A stretch of 24,500 nt of DNA from CAYOVG01 sp964407285 (GTDB taxonomy: Bacteria > Desulfobacterota > Syntrophobacteria > Syntrophobacterales > Syntrophobacteraceae), in the NCBI GenBank assembly GCA_964407285.1, contig CAYOVG010000056.1, positions 1-24,500 on the forward strand, in the 5' to 3' direction. The translations under genes and the position numbers were made by a program. Of the stretch, positions 1 through 8,166 are shown piece after piece. The notes beneath the pieces are model-generated. The model was not told the DNA's origin. It saw nothing but the letters and a program-made list of their open reading frames with translations, and searched no databases. How positions within the stretch are numbered: the first letter of the stretch is position 1; each line of letters begins with the position of its first letter.

Positions 1-275
1 AGGATGCGCGAAAGCACGTCGCGACCCAGGGCGTCCGTCCCGAGCCAGTAGACCCGCTTTCGGGCAGCCGACGGAGCATCCCCTTCGACGGGCGTTTCGA
101 CGGCGGTCCCCGGCGGAACAAGCTGATGATCCAGGTCCATGAGGTCGGGCGGAGCTATGGGCAGCCACCCGGCCGTTACGGCGCAGACGATCACGAGCAG
201 GATCCAGATCAGCGGCAGCCAGAAAGCCGGCAGCCGCAATGGAATGAATTCTCCGATGCGGAAGCGGTCAAGCAC
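1..275 (-). CDS. DppC/OppC-like ABC transporter permease, N-terminal part (runs off left edge)
   Basis: The second inner-membrane permease of the oligopeptide/nickel-type ABC importer encoded by the next genes; only the N-terminal ~90 residues are in the window. Translation gives a first membrane segment (LPAFWLPLIWILLVIVCAVT) followed by a periplasmic stretch and the LGTDALGRDVLSRI motif, which is typical of DppC/OppC/NikC just before the second membrane segment. A GTG at 275 overlaps the TGA of the upstream permease gene and has GGAAGG eight bases before it, so I prefer it. An ATG at 317 is in the same frame and would add 14 residues. The overlap with the preceding permease gene indicates translational coupling. 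The family is clear; the start is uncertain. Confidence 0.88.
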   Translation of the reverse strand, partial: MLDRFRIGEFIPLRLPAFWLPLIWILLVIVCAVTAGWLPIAPPDLMDLDHQLVPPGTAVETPVEGDAPSAARKRVYWLGTDALGRDVLSRI

Positions 276-1233
276 CGGCAGCGCCTTCCGGTCGAATGCG
301 CGGGTCCAGCACGGCATACAATACGTCCACGATCAGGTTGATGGTCACGTATCCGAGGGTGATCCACAGCACGCAGCCTTGGATCATCAGGACATCGCGG
401 GAATAGACGGCCGTCACAAGCAGGCGGCCGACGCCCGGCAGAGCAAAAATCATTTCAATCACGAGGGCTCCGCCGATGAGATGACCCATCTGAAGTCCGA
501 CCACTGTCAGCAGGTTGAGAGATGAAGGGGGGAGGGCGTGCCGGAGCAACACGCGAGCGCTGCTCAGTCCTTTCGAGCGCGCCAGCAGGATGAAGTCTTC
601 CTCCAGAGTGACCATCAGATCGTTTCGCAGAACTCGAAAAAGGATCGCCCACTCCACCAGCGCAATGCTCAGAGCGGGCAGCAGCAGGCTTCGCAGGTTC
701 GCCGGAAGCCCCTCCGCGAGGGGCGCAAAGCCGGTTGCCGGCAGACATTTCAGGCGCAAGACGAAAAGGAACACCAGCAGGATGGCGGTCACGAAGCTCG
801 GCAGGGAAATGGATGCAAAAGCCATCGTGGTCAAGACCCGGTCCAGCGCGCCGGACGGCTTCCCGGCGGAGAGAATGGCAGCCGGAACGGCCAGCGCCAG
901 CGCCATGGTTTGGGCCAGCAGCAACAGCTCGAGGGTGACGGGCAGGCGGGCCGTCAGGGCGTCCCAGACCGGCTCCCGGGTGACCATGGAGACGCCGAGA
1001 TCACCCGTTGCGACGCGCCCGAGCCAGCGACCGTATCGGACGATCACCGGGGCGTCCAGTCCCATTTCCTGCCGGATTGCGGCAACAGCTTCGGGAGTTG
1101 CCTCCGGGCCGGTGAAGACCTGCGCGGCGTCTCCGGGCAAGGCGTCGGTCATGGCGAAGGTTATGGCCGACACCGTCAAGACGATCAGGAAAAAATGGAT
1201 CAGCTTCCGCCGGAGAAATGCCGTGACCGTCAA
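268..1233 (-). CDS. DppB/OppB-like ABC transporter permease
   Basis: Inner-membrane permease of a peptide/nickel-type (Dpp/Opp/Nik) importer, about 321 residues, the usual length for DppB. It has an N-terminal membrane segment (FFLIVLTVSAITFAMTDALPGD) with the LPGD motif typical of DppB, then the ATGDLGVSM segment. The cytoplasmic coupling loop RSKGLSSARVLLRHALPPS is the EAA-like motif that contacts the ATPase, and the C-terminus YAVLDPRIRP is family-typical. I place the start at TTG 1233, because GGAG lies five bases upstream and the preceding methyltransferase gene stops at 1235. An in-frame GTG or ATG farther upstream would run deep into that gene. Part of an operon with the binding protein, the methyltransferase and the next permease. 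No ATPase of this importer is visible, so it should lie beyond the left edge. Confidence 0.92.
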   Translation of the reverse strand: MTVTAFLRRKLIHFFLIVLTVSAITFAMTDALPGDAAQVFTGPEATPEAVAAIRQEMGLDAPVIVRYGRWLGRVATGDLGVSMVTREPVWDALTARLPVTLELLLLAQTMALALAVPAAILSAGKPSGALDRVLTTMAFASISLPSFVTAILLVFLFVLRLKCLPATGFAPLAEGLPANLRSLLLPALSIALVEWAILFRVLRNDLMVTLEEDFILLARSKGLSSARVLLRHALPPSSLNLLTVVGLQMGHLIGGALVIEMIFALPGVGRLLVTAVYSRDVLMIQGCVLWITLGYVTINLIVDVLYAVLDPRIRPEGAAGA

Positions 1234-1234
1234 A

Positions 1235-2569
1235 TCATCTCCAGTCCGGGAGGATAGAAGTCTGAAGGTGGGGTCGAAAGGCGATGTCTCCCACCGAATT
1301 CTTCCAGGCGGCAATGCCTGCCCTTTTCAACGCCGCCACGGCCCCGTCGGAGAAGCCTTCCTCCTCGATCTGCCGCCACAACCGGGCCGCCCTTTCCGAA
1401 AAGTCCAGCGCGAGATCGTCTCCTTTCGGCGGACGAAGGAAGCCGTTGGGGCCGCGTTCAAGCAGGCCGTAGTGTGCCATCGACTCATCCAACCGTCCAG
1501 AGAATACCGGCCAGAACGAGCGGTCGGCGCGGATGCGCCGGATCGCACCCGCAAGCAGGAGGGCTTCCGGGTCGTCATCATGCAAAGTGTACCAGGGCAT
1601 GACATTGGTGGACCTCAGATTGTCCGCACTGAACGCGAATTCCACCGGCTCCAGGCGGTTGCCGGCTCTTCTGTAAACAAGGTATCGGCACGTGGCGCCG
1701 CTCATCAGGTTGGCGCCCGTGATCAGGATGCCCGTGTCGACCAGATGCGAGCCGGCCTTCACTAGCAGGCGCCGCCGGGCTTCGGAATCGAAATAGACCA
1801 GGGTGTTCATGCAGCGAATCGCGTGGGCAGGAGGGATTTGCACATTTTCCATCTCCGATTCGACAAACGTGAGCCCGGGCGCCTCGTAGCTCCGAATGAG
1901 ATGGCGAACGAGCCTGTGCCCATCCTTTTCGACGGTTTCGCCGGCTTGACCCGGCGTCCCGCGAAGCAACGGATGCAGTTCCTTAAACACCTTCTCGAAT
2001 CGGGACCGGGCTTCCGCCACATTCCGGTACATGCGAATCCTCTCGCGATTCATGGTTGGCTGAAAATACTGAAACATGCCCTGAGCGTCAAAACAGGCGT
2101 AATTGCCTTCAGGATCATAGACCGCATATTCGGAAAAGGACCTGTCGACTCCGAAAACGCGCCAGCCATGAAGCGTGGACGCCGACTCCAAGGTGGTGAC
2201 GGGCGGAAACCCGCAGCCCATGTCCACAAACACCGGATTCACCAAAGGCTCTTGCCGGTTGTATCGCATCACGTAGGCGTCGATCCTTGCATTTCGCCGC
2301 GCGAGCGTCAGTGGCGGAACCCGGCCGTCCCATGTGCAGGGCAGGAACCCGGGGATAATGTTGGAAAGCTGCCAGATGAGCACGGGGGTGATGTCCGTTG
2401 CCGGAAAATCCGCTTTTTGCATGAGGGTGAGCATGCGCATGATGAAGCGCTTCACATCGGCGGGCAAAGCCTCGAACGAGATGGCCGCAGCCATCTCTTC
2501 CGGCAATCGCCCGCCCAAAAAACGGGCCACGAGCGTACTGAAGGAATCTGCGTCAGGCTGATGGTTCAT
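1235..2569 (-). CDS. CheR-like SAM-dependent methyltransferase inside the importer operon
   Basis: A soluble protein of about 444 residues with a Rossmann-type methyltransferase core. The glycine-rich SAM loop reads VFVDMGCGFPPVTTLESA (near residue 115), followed by an acidic strand end VFGVDRS. Near residue 255, RCMNTLVYFDSEARRRLL strongly resembles the CRNVLIYFD motif of CheR-type methyltransferases. It lacks the CheR N-terminal helical domain and sits in no chemotaxis context, so its substrate is unknown. The long N-terminal and C-terminal extensions (about 100 and 150 residues) are unassigned. ATG 2569 is used; a GTG at 2596, directly after the binding-protein stop at 2597, is the alternative start. 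Its place between the binding protein and permease genes implies co-expression with import, perhaps to modify the imported ligand; that is inference. Confidence 0.75.
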   Translation of the reverse strand: MNHQPDADSFSTLVARFLGGRLPEEMAAAISFEALPADVKRFIMRMLTLMQKADFPATDITPVLIWQLSNIIPGFLPCTWDGRVPPLTLARRNARIDAYVMRYNRQEPLVNPVFVDMGCGFPPVTTLESASTLHGWRVFGVDRSFSEYAVYDPEGNYACFDAQGMFQYFQPTMNRERIRMYRNVAEARSRFEKVFKELHPLLRGTPGQAGETVEKDGHRLVRHLIRSYEAPGLTFVESEMENVQIPPAHAIRCMNTLVYFDSEARRRLLVKAGSHLVDTGILITGANLMSGATCRYLVYRRAGNRLEPVEFAFSADNLRSTNVMPWYTLHDDDPEALLLAGAIRRIRADRSFWPVFSGRLDESMAHYGLLERGPNGFLRPPKGDDLALDFSERAARLWRQIEEEGFSDGAVAALKRAGIAAWKNSVGDIAFRPHLQTSILPDWR

Positions 2570-2596
2570 GTGGATCTCATATCCCTTACCGAGCAC

Positions 2597-4153
2597 CTAT
2601 CGTTCCATCCAGAGATCGGCCAGATGAAGGAAGCCATGCCGCCATTCCGGCAGGTTCTTCAGATCGGCGCGGGCAAAGGCGTAGTGAATCGGCGCACACA
2701 GGTAGAGAAACGGGGCGTCCTGATTGACCTGCCTGGCTATCTCGCAGAAGGCGGTTTTCCTCTCCTCCGGGTCCATGCTCATGCGCTGTTCCAAAAGCAG
2801 CTTGTCCACTCTCTCGTTTGAATAACGCGTGACATTCCAGGGGCTTTGGGAATGGAATGCGGACATTGTGTAGGCTTCGGATTCATCCGTGCCCGGAATG
2901 CTCCAGGTGGCCATGTTGTACTCCTTGCTGAACATCAACTGCATGATCGCGGCCCAGTCGTTGGGAACCGGAGCAACGGCGACTCCGATGGGCTTCAGAA
3001 TTTGCTGCAACAGCTCGCCGACCTCGCGCCCCCGGTTGGATGGCGTGTGATAATAGGTCACCTCGACCGGTTTTCCGTATTCGGCGATCAAGGCGGAGGC
3101 TTTCTTGAGATCCTGTTGGAGATAGCCGCTTTCCTCGCAGTGGAGTGCGTCCCCGTACCAGTTTTCAGTGTATTTCATGGTGTCCTTGTAGCAGACTTTC
3201 AGGAATTGCTTCTGGTCCCAGGCATGGGCAATGGCGCGCCGGACCCGCACATCGTCCAGAGGCGGCTTTGTCGTGTTCATAGCCAATATCCAGGCGCCGT
3301 CGGGCTCGCTTCGAATCGAGGCGAATTCGGGATCTTCGCTCAAGCTCTTGACATGACTGGGACGATCGGTGATCACAAGGTCCACCTCGCCCGAGACGGC
3401 CGCCGCATAGCGGGTCTCGTGATCCGGGATGGCTCGCAGGACGATCTCCTCGAGGTAGGGTTTTCCCGCCTGCCAATAATGGGGATTCCGAGTCAACAGG
3501 ATGCGATCTCCGCTCTTCCATTCTTTAAGGATGAAAGGGCCCGTGCCCACGGGCGCTCGATTCTGGAGGTCTTCCGCCACAGCCTTGGAGGATGGAATCA
3601 GGGCCGCAAATCCTCGCTGAGACGCCAGAACGGCTGTGAACGACTCCCATGGGTGCTCCAAATGGAAGCGCACTTCAAAGTCGCCGCTCTTTTCAACCTT
3701 TGTGATGGGGCGCAGGAGTATCCGTCCGCTGTAATGGTTTTCCGGTTTCAGAACTCGATCCCAGTGATGGACTACGGCATCGGCGTCGAAACGGGTTCCG
3801 TCATGAAACTTCACGCCTTCCCGGAGACGAATGATCCAGGTTTTCCCATCGGTCGACGACATGGCCGATAGCCCCAGCACCGGAATCAGCCGGCCGTCTT
3901 TATCGGCCTCGAACAACCGCTCCATTACCAGGTTCCCGGCCAAGCCTCCTATTCCGGCAGGGGGCTTTGCTTTGATGGCGTCGAATCCCATGGCTTCCAT
4001 TTCGTCCGCCACCCGCAGGACGCCGCCCCGTTTCGGATCCGCATGGGAAGCCTGGGCGACCAGGCCGATGAGAAGAGCCAGGAGGGTGCCGATTACAGCT
4101 CCTCTCCTGACAAACCAAAAGGGGAGGGGCCTTTGGAAAAAGCATTGCTCCAT
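2597..4153 (-). CDS. Family 5 extracellular solute-binding protein (DppA/OppA/NikA-like)
   Basis: Periplasmic binding protein of the importer, 518 residues, the normal size for family 5 (SBP_bac_5). The N-terminus is a Sec signal (positive patch FVRRGAVIG, then LLALLIGLVAQASHA, with cleavage expected after SHA). Family hallmarks follow: GLSAMSSTDGKTWIIRLREG, KFHDGTRFDADAVVHHWDRV, VGTGPFILKEW and RNPHYW. The start is ATG 4153, with AAAGGAG seven bases before it; the open frame runs upstream to 4201 without another ribosome site. The ligand cannot be told from sequence: di/oligopeptides, nickel or metal chelates, and opines are all known for the family. It is the first gene of a minus-strand operon continuing through the methyltransferase and two permeases. 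Candidate regulator sites lie about 115 bases upstream. Confidence 0.93.
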   Translation of the reverse strand: MEQCFFQRPLPFWFVRRGAVIGTLLALLIGLVAQASHADPKRGGVLRVADEMEAMGFDAIKAKPPAGIGGLAGNLVMERLFEADKDGRLIPVLGLSAMSSTDGKTWIIRLREGVKFHDGTRFDADAVVHHWDRVLKPENHYSGRILLRPITKVEKSGDFEVRFHLEHPWESFTAVLASQRGFAALIPSSKAVAEDLQNRAPVGTGPFILKEWKSGDRILLTRNPHYWQAGKPYLEEIVLRAIPDHETRYAAAVSGEVDLVITDRPSHVKSLSEDPEFASIRSEPDGAWILAMNTTKPPLDDVRVRRAIAHAWDQKQFLKVCYKDTMKYTENWYGDALHCEESGYLQQDLKKASALIAEYGKPVEVTYYHTPSNRGREVGELLQQILKPIGVAVAPVPNDWAAIMQLMFSKEYNMATWSIPGTDESEAYTMSAFHSQSPWNVTRYSNERVDKLLLEQRMSMDPEERKTAFCEIARQVNQDAPFLYLCAPIHYAFARADLKNLPEWRHGFLHLADLWMER

Positions 4154-4267
4154 CGTTTTCTCCTTTCTTCTGCAATTCATCGAACGCGGCGGGAGATGCA
4201 CGCCGAATGCATGCTGTCATGGGCGCCCGCCGCAGCTATTGTGAGTTTCGCCCCCAGCTTAGAATTC

Positions 4268-4298
4268 GCGAACTAATTGCGAACTAAATTCGGATTAA
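4268..4298 (-). promoter_or_regulatory. Candidate SARP operator: 9-bp direct repeats with 11-bp period
   Basis: On the plus strand GCGAACTAA occurs at 4268-4276 and again at 4279-4287, exactly 11 bases apart. A third, weaker copy (TCGGATTAA, six of nine matching) falls at 4290-4298, again in step. In the transcription direction of the importer operon this reads TTAGTTCGC repeated. SARP-family activators are known to bind heptamer direct repeats with an 11-bp period on one face of DNA just upstream of a poor -10. The gene upstream encodes a SARP-domain regulator, so this is its likely target. No strong sigma70 -10 is visible downstream (TAAGCT at 4256-4261 is weak), which fits activator dependence. 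Confidence 0.6.
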
Positions 4299-4374
4299 AA
4301 AATCGGTTCGAATGGGATTTTTTCGGAATGGAAAAAATTTGCGGCAATCCCTGGCGGCAACTCATACAACCGCA

Positions 4375-7300
4375 TCAGCTTGCCATCAGCTTTCGGTGCA
4401 ACCGCTCGGTTTCGTCGCTCAATCCGCAATCGAGTTCCCGGGCGATGTTTTCCCTGCATCGCTTGAAGACCCGGGCCACCCCGGATTTGTCTCCGATTTC
4501 GCCGTACAGGCTCATCAACATTCTGCAAACGTCCTCGGCGTACGGGTCCACTTCGAGATATTTGGTGCAGTATTCGATGGCTCGAGCACGATCGCGCCGA
4601 TGCTCATGATAAGCCGCGATGCGCTTCAGCAATTGCAGATAATCCATCCTGCACCTGTCTCTTGGTTCGAGAAGCCATTCGCTGTAGGGCTCCTCCTGCA
4701 TGAGTTCCCCGCCGTAAAAGGATTCGGCGTTGAGAAGATGCACGATGGATCTTTCCGGGTCTTTCTCTTCTCCGGCGAGCCCGAGTTCTTCCTTAAACCT
4801 CTCGACGTCCACCCACCCCTGCGGACCGGCGTCCAATCCGTAGGCATCCCCATTGCGGGAGATGAAAGCTGAAGGGACTCCCCTCTCGAGCCCGGGTTGA
4901 AGCGTCTTTCTCAGCGAGGCCAGGGCGACATGGAAGCGCTTGGCCGTTAACGCCGGGTCCTCCTCCGGCCAAAGGAGTTCCATCAGGATCTCCTTGTTCA
5001 CGAAACCCCGGCGCCGCTCGTGACTCAGATACTGGAAAATGGTCTTTGCTTTCCTGCTCTTCCAGGCCGAACCGGGAATCTCGCCGGCGTCGTTCACAAC
5101 CCGGAACTTCCCCAACAGGTGGATCTGCAAGCTGGGAGTGGAGGTGTTGTGCAGTTTTACAAAGAGATGGGAGGCGGCCCGGCGCATGCCCAGACGGTCG
5201 CTTTGCTGCAGAAGCTTCAGGCGCCCGCGGGCTTCAGGGGCCATCCTGCCAATGAGTTCACTGATATAGGCCTGCATCTCACCCTGAGAGAACGCTTCCA
5301 CCAGCAAAGGAACGATCCAGTGGGATTCGGAGATGAGCAGCGAATCCAGGCGACGCTTACGGCTGATTTCCAGGGCGGAGAGCAGGTGGATCAATCCGTC
5401 CGCATGCCGGTTGAGCGACCAATGGATGCGCGCCAGCAGGAGGTTCAGCCCAAACGGATGCATGAACTCTCGAACCCGCCCATCGGAATCGTTCAACAAC
5501 TGCAAAGCCTCCTCGAATTCTCCCTTTTCGGCGACAGACCTGGCGAGCCTAAGCCTCAACAGAGCCTCATACGAAGGCGTGGTCATCCCCCTCACCGCTT
5601 CCACTCCGGAGCGGGCGCAACGCTCGGCGGCGGCGCGGTTGCCCGATTTGTAGTGCACTTCGTGGAGCACGCAATAGGCAAAGGCCTCGCCATAGCGGCA
5701 CCGCATCCTCCGGAAGCATCTCAAGCTTTCTTCGGCATCCTCTAAAGCTCCGGCCGCATTCCCCGATTCGATCCCGTTGAGAGCGGCATAGGCAAGCAGC
5801 CAGCACCCGGTCACATCGGGAAAACCTCTTTCACCACGCGGCGACACGCGCGGGGAGGGCCAGGCTGAGATGCTCGCGCCGCGGCTCACTCCTTGTGGGC
5901 GCCCCTCCTTCAGCAGGATCAGGGCTTCTCTGGCGCATTCAAAGCCTCTGGAATGCATCTGAAGATGGTAGCAGGCCATGGACACAAGCAGATAATAGCC
6001 AATGGGAGTCCCGTGAGGCTCGGTCCCCCCGGACACCGCTTTCAGAGTTTCCGCCGCCTCGAGCACTTTGCTGTACTCCCCCGCGAAAGCAAAGTGGAAG
6101 CCTCTGTAGTAGTACAGCCAGATCAGGCATCGATAGCGAAGCGGCTCGTCCTTCAGAGTGTTCGTCAAAGAAACCGCTTCCTTAAAGCAACGGTCTGCCT
6201 CCTCCATTTGCCCGAAGTGCGACAGAATGTAAATCATGTATCCCAGAACCTCGACTTGCAGCTTCGGGTCGAGATCCGGCTGATGGAGGATCTCTTCGAA
6301 CCTGTTCCGGGCTTTGCTCAGCTCCCCCATCTGAAAATCGATCAACCCCGATTCGACCAGGCAGTTGCGGACGCCTTCCCCATCCATCCGTCCGACGAAC
6401 CGGTCGAGCGCCTTATCGTATTTGCGCACCGCGGCCTCGGGGTTGCCGCAAAGCCCTTCCAACTGCGCCTGGTAAAACCGGATCCAGGGATGCGCATCGA
6501 GGAATTCCGCCGGCACCCTTTCCAGATAGGATTGGAGAAGCTGAAATCTTCCCTCTCGGAAAAGCCTCCTTCCCGCACCCTCCAGCAGACGACATGCCCT
6601 TTCGAATTCTCCCGCCCGGATATAGTGTCCCGCCGCCTCATCTTCTTCGTCGCTGCTCTCCAAGAGCAGGGCCGCATCGCGGTGGAGCTTGACGATGGCT
6701 TCAGGATCGAGTTTCTCTTTCAACCTGGTCAGCAGGAAGTCGCGAAAGAGCTGGTGATAGAAATACCAGCGTCCTTCCCGGTCTATGGAAGAAGTGAACA
6801 GATGATTGTCCTCGAGATGCTTCAGTGCGTCGGCGGAGTTGTCCATATGCAGCAGCTCGTCACAAAAGGCCGGGGTGAAGCGGGGAAAAATCGATGTCTT
6901 GATCAGAAGCTCCTGGTGCTCGGGAGAAATCGAGCCATACACATTTTCTTCCAGATAATTGAAGATCGCTCGTCGAGAGCCTCGCAGGCTCATCAGGCTC
7001 GGCCCGATTTCGGATGCATATTTCCCTCGCAAAGAATGACAGACAAGGATCAAACCCGAAATCCAGCCGCCCATCTTGTGGCAAATGGCCTGGATGGCGG
7101 CGCGGTCCAAGGAGAAATCGAACATCTGCGAGTACAACCGCGCAACCTCGTCGGCGTTGAACGCCAGATCGTCTTCGCCGATATCGGTCACTTCCCGCAT
7201 CGCCCGAAGCCTCGAGAGGGGTAGAGCGGGCTCGGAACGGCTGGTGAGCACCAGGTGGACGGAGGGCGAGAGATCCCTCAGCAGGGCTTCCATGAATTCC

Positions 7301-7752
7301 TTGATTTCCCGGCTTTCATGTACGGTGTGGTAGTCGTCCAGAACAATGATCAGCTCTTCCCGGCAGACCTCTTCCAGCTCGCTCAGGAACATGGCGGGCA
7401 CGGGGCCCGATTCACTGGCCGGATTATGGACTTTACTCAGATAATCGAGAACCTCGACGCCGAATTCCGGGTGATGTTTCCGCATCCCGGCGACGAGGTA
7501 GCTCATGAAGGTCGCCAGATCCCGATCCGAAGCATCCAGGCGATACCAGATCGCCTTCCCGGCCCAATGAGACAGAGCTTGAGCGGCCAGGGTCGTCTTG
7601 CCGTAACCCGCACCCGCCGCCACCATGGTGAGCTTCTTTCCTTTGGGCGGTTTGATCGACGCGAGCAGTCTCTCCCGCAGGATGGTTTCGGAAGTCCGGG
7701 GAGTCGTGATTTTGGAACTCAACATTCTCATGTCGGGCAAATTGTTGGCCAT
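4375..7752 (-). CDS. Large SARP/BTAD transcriptional regulator with MalT-like STAND ATPase and TPR repeats
   Basis: A predicted cytoplasmic, ligand-responsive activator of 1125 residues. The N-terminus carries a MalT-like STAND NTPase: Walker A GAGYGKTT at residues 47-54 and Walker B LIIVLDD near 134-140. A winged-helix segment follows, then a long run of TPR-like helices (about 350-870). The last ~250 residues, beginning LQIHLLGKFRVVNDAG, are a SARP-type DNA-binding module (SRKAKTIFQYLS, MELLWPEEDP, FHVALASLRKTLQPG) followed by a BTAD helical domain (CTKYLEVDPYAEDVCRMLM). It is a reversed MalT layout: the DNA-binding domain is SARP rather than LuxR-type. It lies upstream of and collinear with the Dpp-like operon, with direct repeats between, so I infer that it activates that operon. 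A ~30-residue Pro/Arg/Gly stretch encoded near 5812-5900 interrupts the TPR region. The start ATG 7752 lacks a clear ribosome site. Confidence 0.88.
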   Translation of the reverse strand: MANNLPDMRMLSSKITTPRTSETILRERLLASIKPPKGKKLTMVAAGAGYGKTTLAAQALSHWAGKAIWYRLDASDRDLATFMSYLVAGMRKHHPEFGVEVLDYLSKVHNPASESGPVPAMFLSELEEVCREELIIVLDDYHTVHESREIKEFMEALLRDLSPSVHLVLTSRSEPALPLSRLRAMREVTDIGEDDLAFNADEVARLYSQMFDFSLDRAAIQAICHKMGGWISGLILVCHSLRGKYASEIGPSLMSLRGSRRAIFNYLEENVYGSISPEHQELLIKTSIFPRFTPAFCDELLHMDNSADALKHLEDNHLFTSSIDREGRWYFYHQLFRDFLLTRLKEKLDPEAIVKLHRDAALLLESSDEEDEAAGHYIRAGEFERACRLLEGAGRRLFREGRFQLLQSYLERVPAEFLDAHPWIRFYQAQLEGLCGNPEAAVRKYDKALDRFVGRMDGEGVRNCLVESGLIDFQMGELSKARNRFEEILHQPDLDPKLQVEVLGYMIYILSHFGQMEEADRCFKEAVSLTNTLKDEPLRYRCLIWLYYYRGFHFAFAGEYSKVLEAAETLKAVSGGTEPHGTPIGYYLLVSMACYHLQMHSRGFECAREALILLKEGRPQGVSRGASISAWPSPRVSPRGERGFPDVTGCWLLAYAALNGIESGNAAGALEDAEESLRCFRRMRCRYGEAFAYCVLHEVHYKSGNRAAAERCARSGVEAVRGMTTPSYEALLRLRLARSVAEKGEFEEALQLLNDSDGRVREFMHPFGLNLLLARIHWSLNRHADGLIHLLSALEISRKRRLDSLLISESHWIVPLLVEAFSQGEMQAYISELIGRMAPEARGRLKLLQQSDRLGMRRAASHLFVKLHNTSTPSLQIHLLGKFRVVNDAGEIPGSAWKSRKAKTIFQYLSHERRRGFVNKEILMELLWPEEDPALTAKRFHVALASLRKTLQPGLERGVPSAFISRNGDAYGLDAGPQGWVDVERFKEELGLAGEEKDPERSIVHLLNAESFYGGELMQEEPYSEWLLEPRDRCRMDYLQLLKRIAAYHEHRRDRARAIEYCTKYLEVDPYAEDVCRMLMSLYGEIGDKSGVARVFKRCRENIARELDCGLSDETERLHRKLMAS

Positions 7753-7873
7753 CCATCAAATGCATGCGTGATAATAGAATATACTGTCAGATTATTCACC
7801 CGGATTCGCTATCTGCTTCTGAGAGCCTCTTCCACCCAACTCCGATGAACTCGGGTCAGTTGCTCGCTGTATT

Positions 7874-7902
7874 ATCTAGATAGGAACTCGCTTTTTGTCA
7901 AC
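7874..7902 (-). promoter_or_regulatory. Sigma70-type promoter for the SARP regulator
   Basis: Reading the minus strand, TTGACA (7902-7897) and TAGATA (7879-7874) are separated by 17 bases, a near-consensus promoter pointing at the regulator start at 7752. This leaves a ~115-base untranslated leader. The -35 region and its flanks are repeated around 24343-24385 in front of the toxin-antitoxin pair. Confidence 0.65.
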
Positions 7903-7950
7903 GAAAATACCAGGGGCTTTTCCAATTCTCAAATGAGCCCAGTCCGCCCG

Positions 7951-7992
7951 CGCCCGCCCTCCATCGCAACATGTTGCGACGGAGGGCGGGCG
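7951..7992. repeat. 42-bp near-perfect palindrome (possible terminator or REP-like element)
   Basis: Two 21-base arms, 7951-7971 and 7972-7992, are reverse complements with only one mismatched pair (A7963 against C7980) and essentially no loop. The outer 12 bases are very GC-rich (CGCCCGCCCTCC) and the inner eight are TCGCAACA. No T-run follows on either strand, so it is not a classic intrinsic terminator. It lies downstream of the minus-strand gene at 8167 and could act as a transcript-end stabiliser, a REP-like repeat or a protein-binding dyad. Confidence 0.75.
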
Positions 7993-8166
7993 CTCGTCAA
8001 GGCGGAAAGTGAATGAGCAAAGATCGCGGAAAGTCGGAAACGGTCTGTTTCGGGCCGCAGTTCGGCGCCGATCCCGAAGTTCGAATTTTTATCAATTGGG
8101 AAGGCATTCAGTCCCAATCGTCTTATGTTACCCAAAGGCATCGTGAAAATTGGACGTATACGTTTC

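Larger units (their letters stand above)
7753..8166. other. Intergenic region, 414 bp, no gene seen
   Basis: This stretch separates the regulator start from the stop of the small secreted-protein gene; both flanking genes are on the minus strand. It contains the promoter at 7874-7902 and the palindrome at 7951-7992. The short open frames inside show no recognisable protein and are disrupted by the palindrome. Between 7993 and 8166 I see no further feature; transcription from the secreted-protein gene must cross the palindrome to reach the regulator. Confidence 0.6.

Noticed and set aside
515..1765. Plus-strand open frame of 416 codons
   Set aside because: It lies opposite the permease and methyltransferase genes; its product is Arg/Ser-rich without motifs, whereas the minus-strand frames show clear family motifs.
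5893..7224. Plus-strand open frame of 443 codons
   Set aside because: Antisense to the SARP/MalT-like regulator, which carries Walker motifs and TPRs; the plus frame shows no domain.
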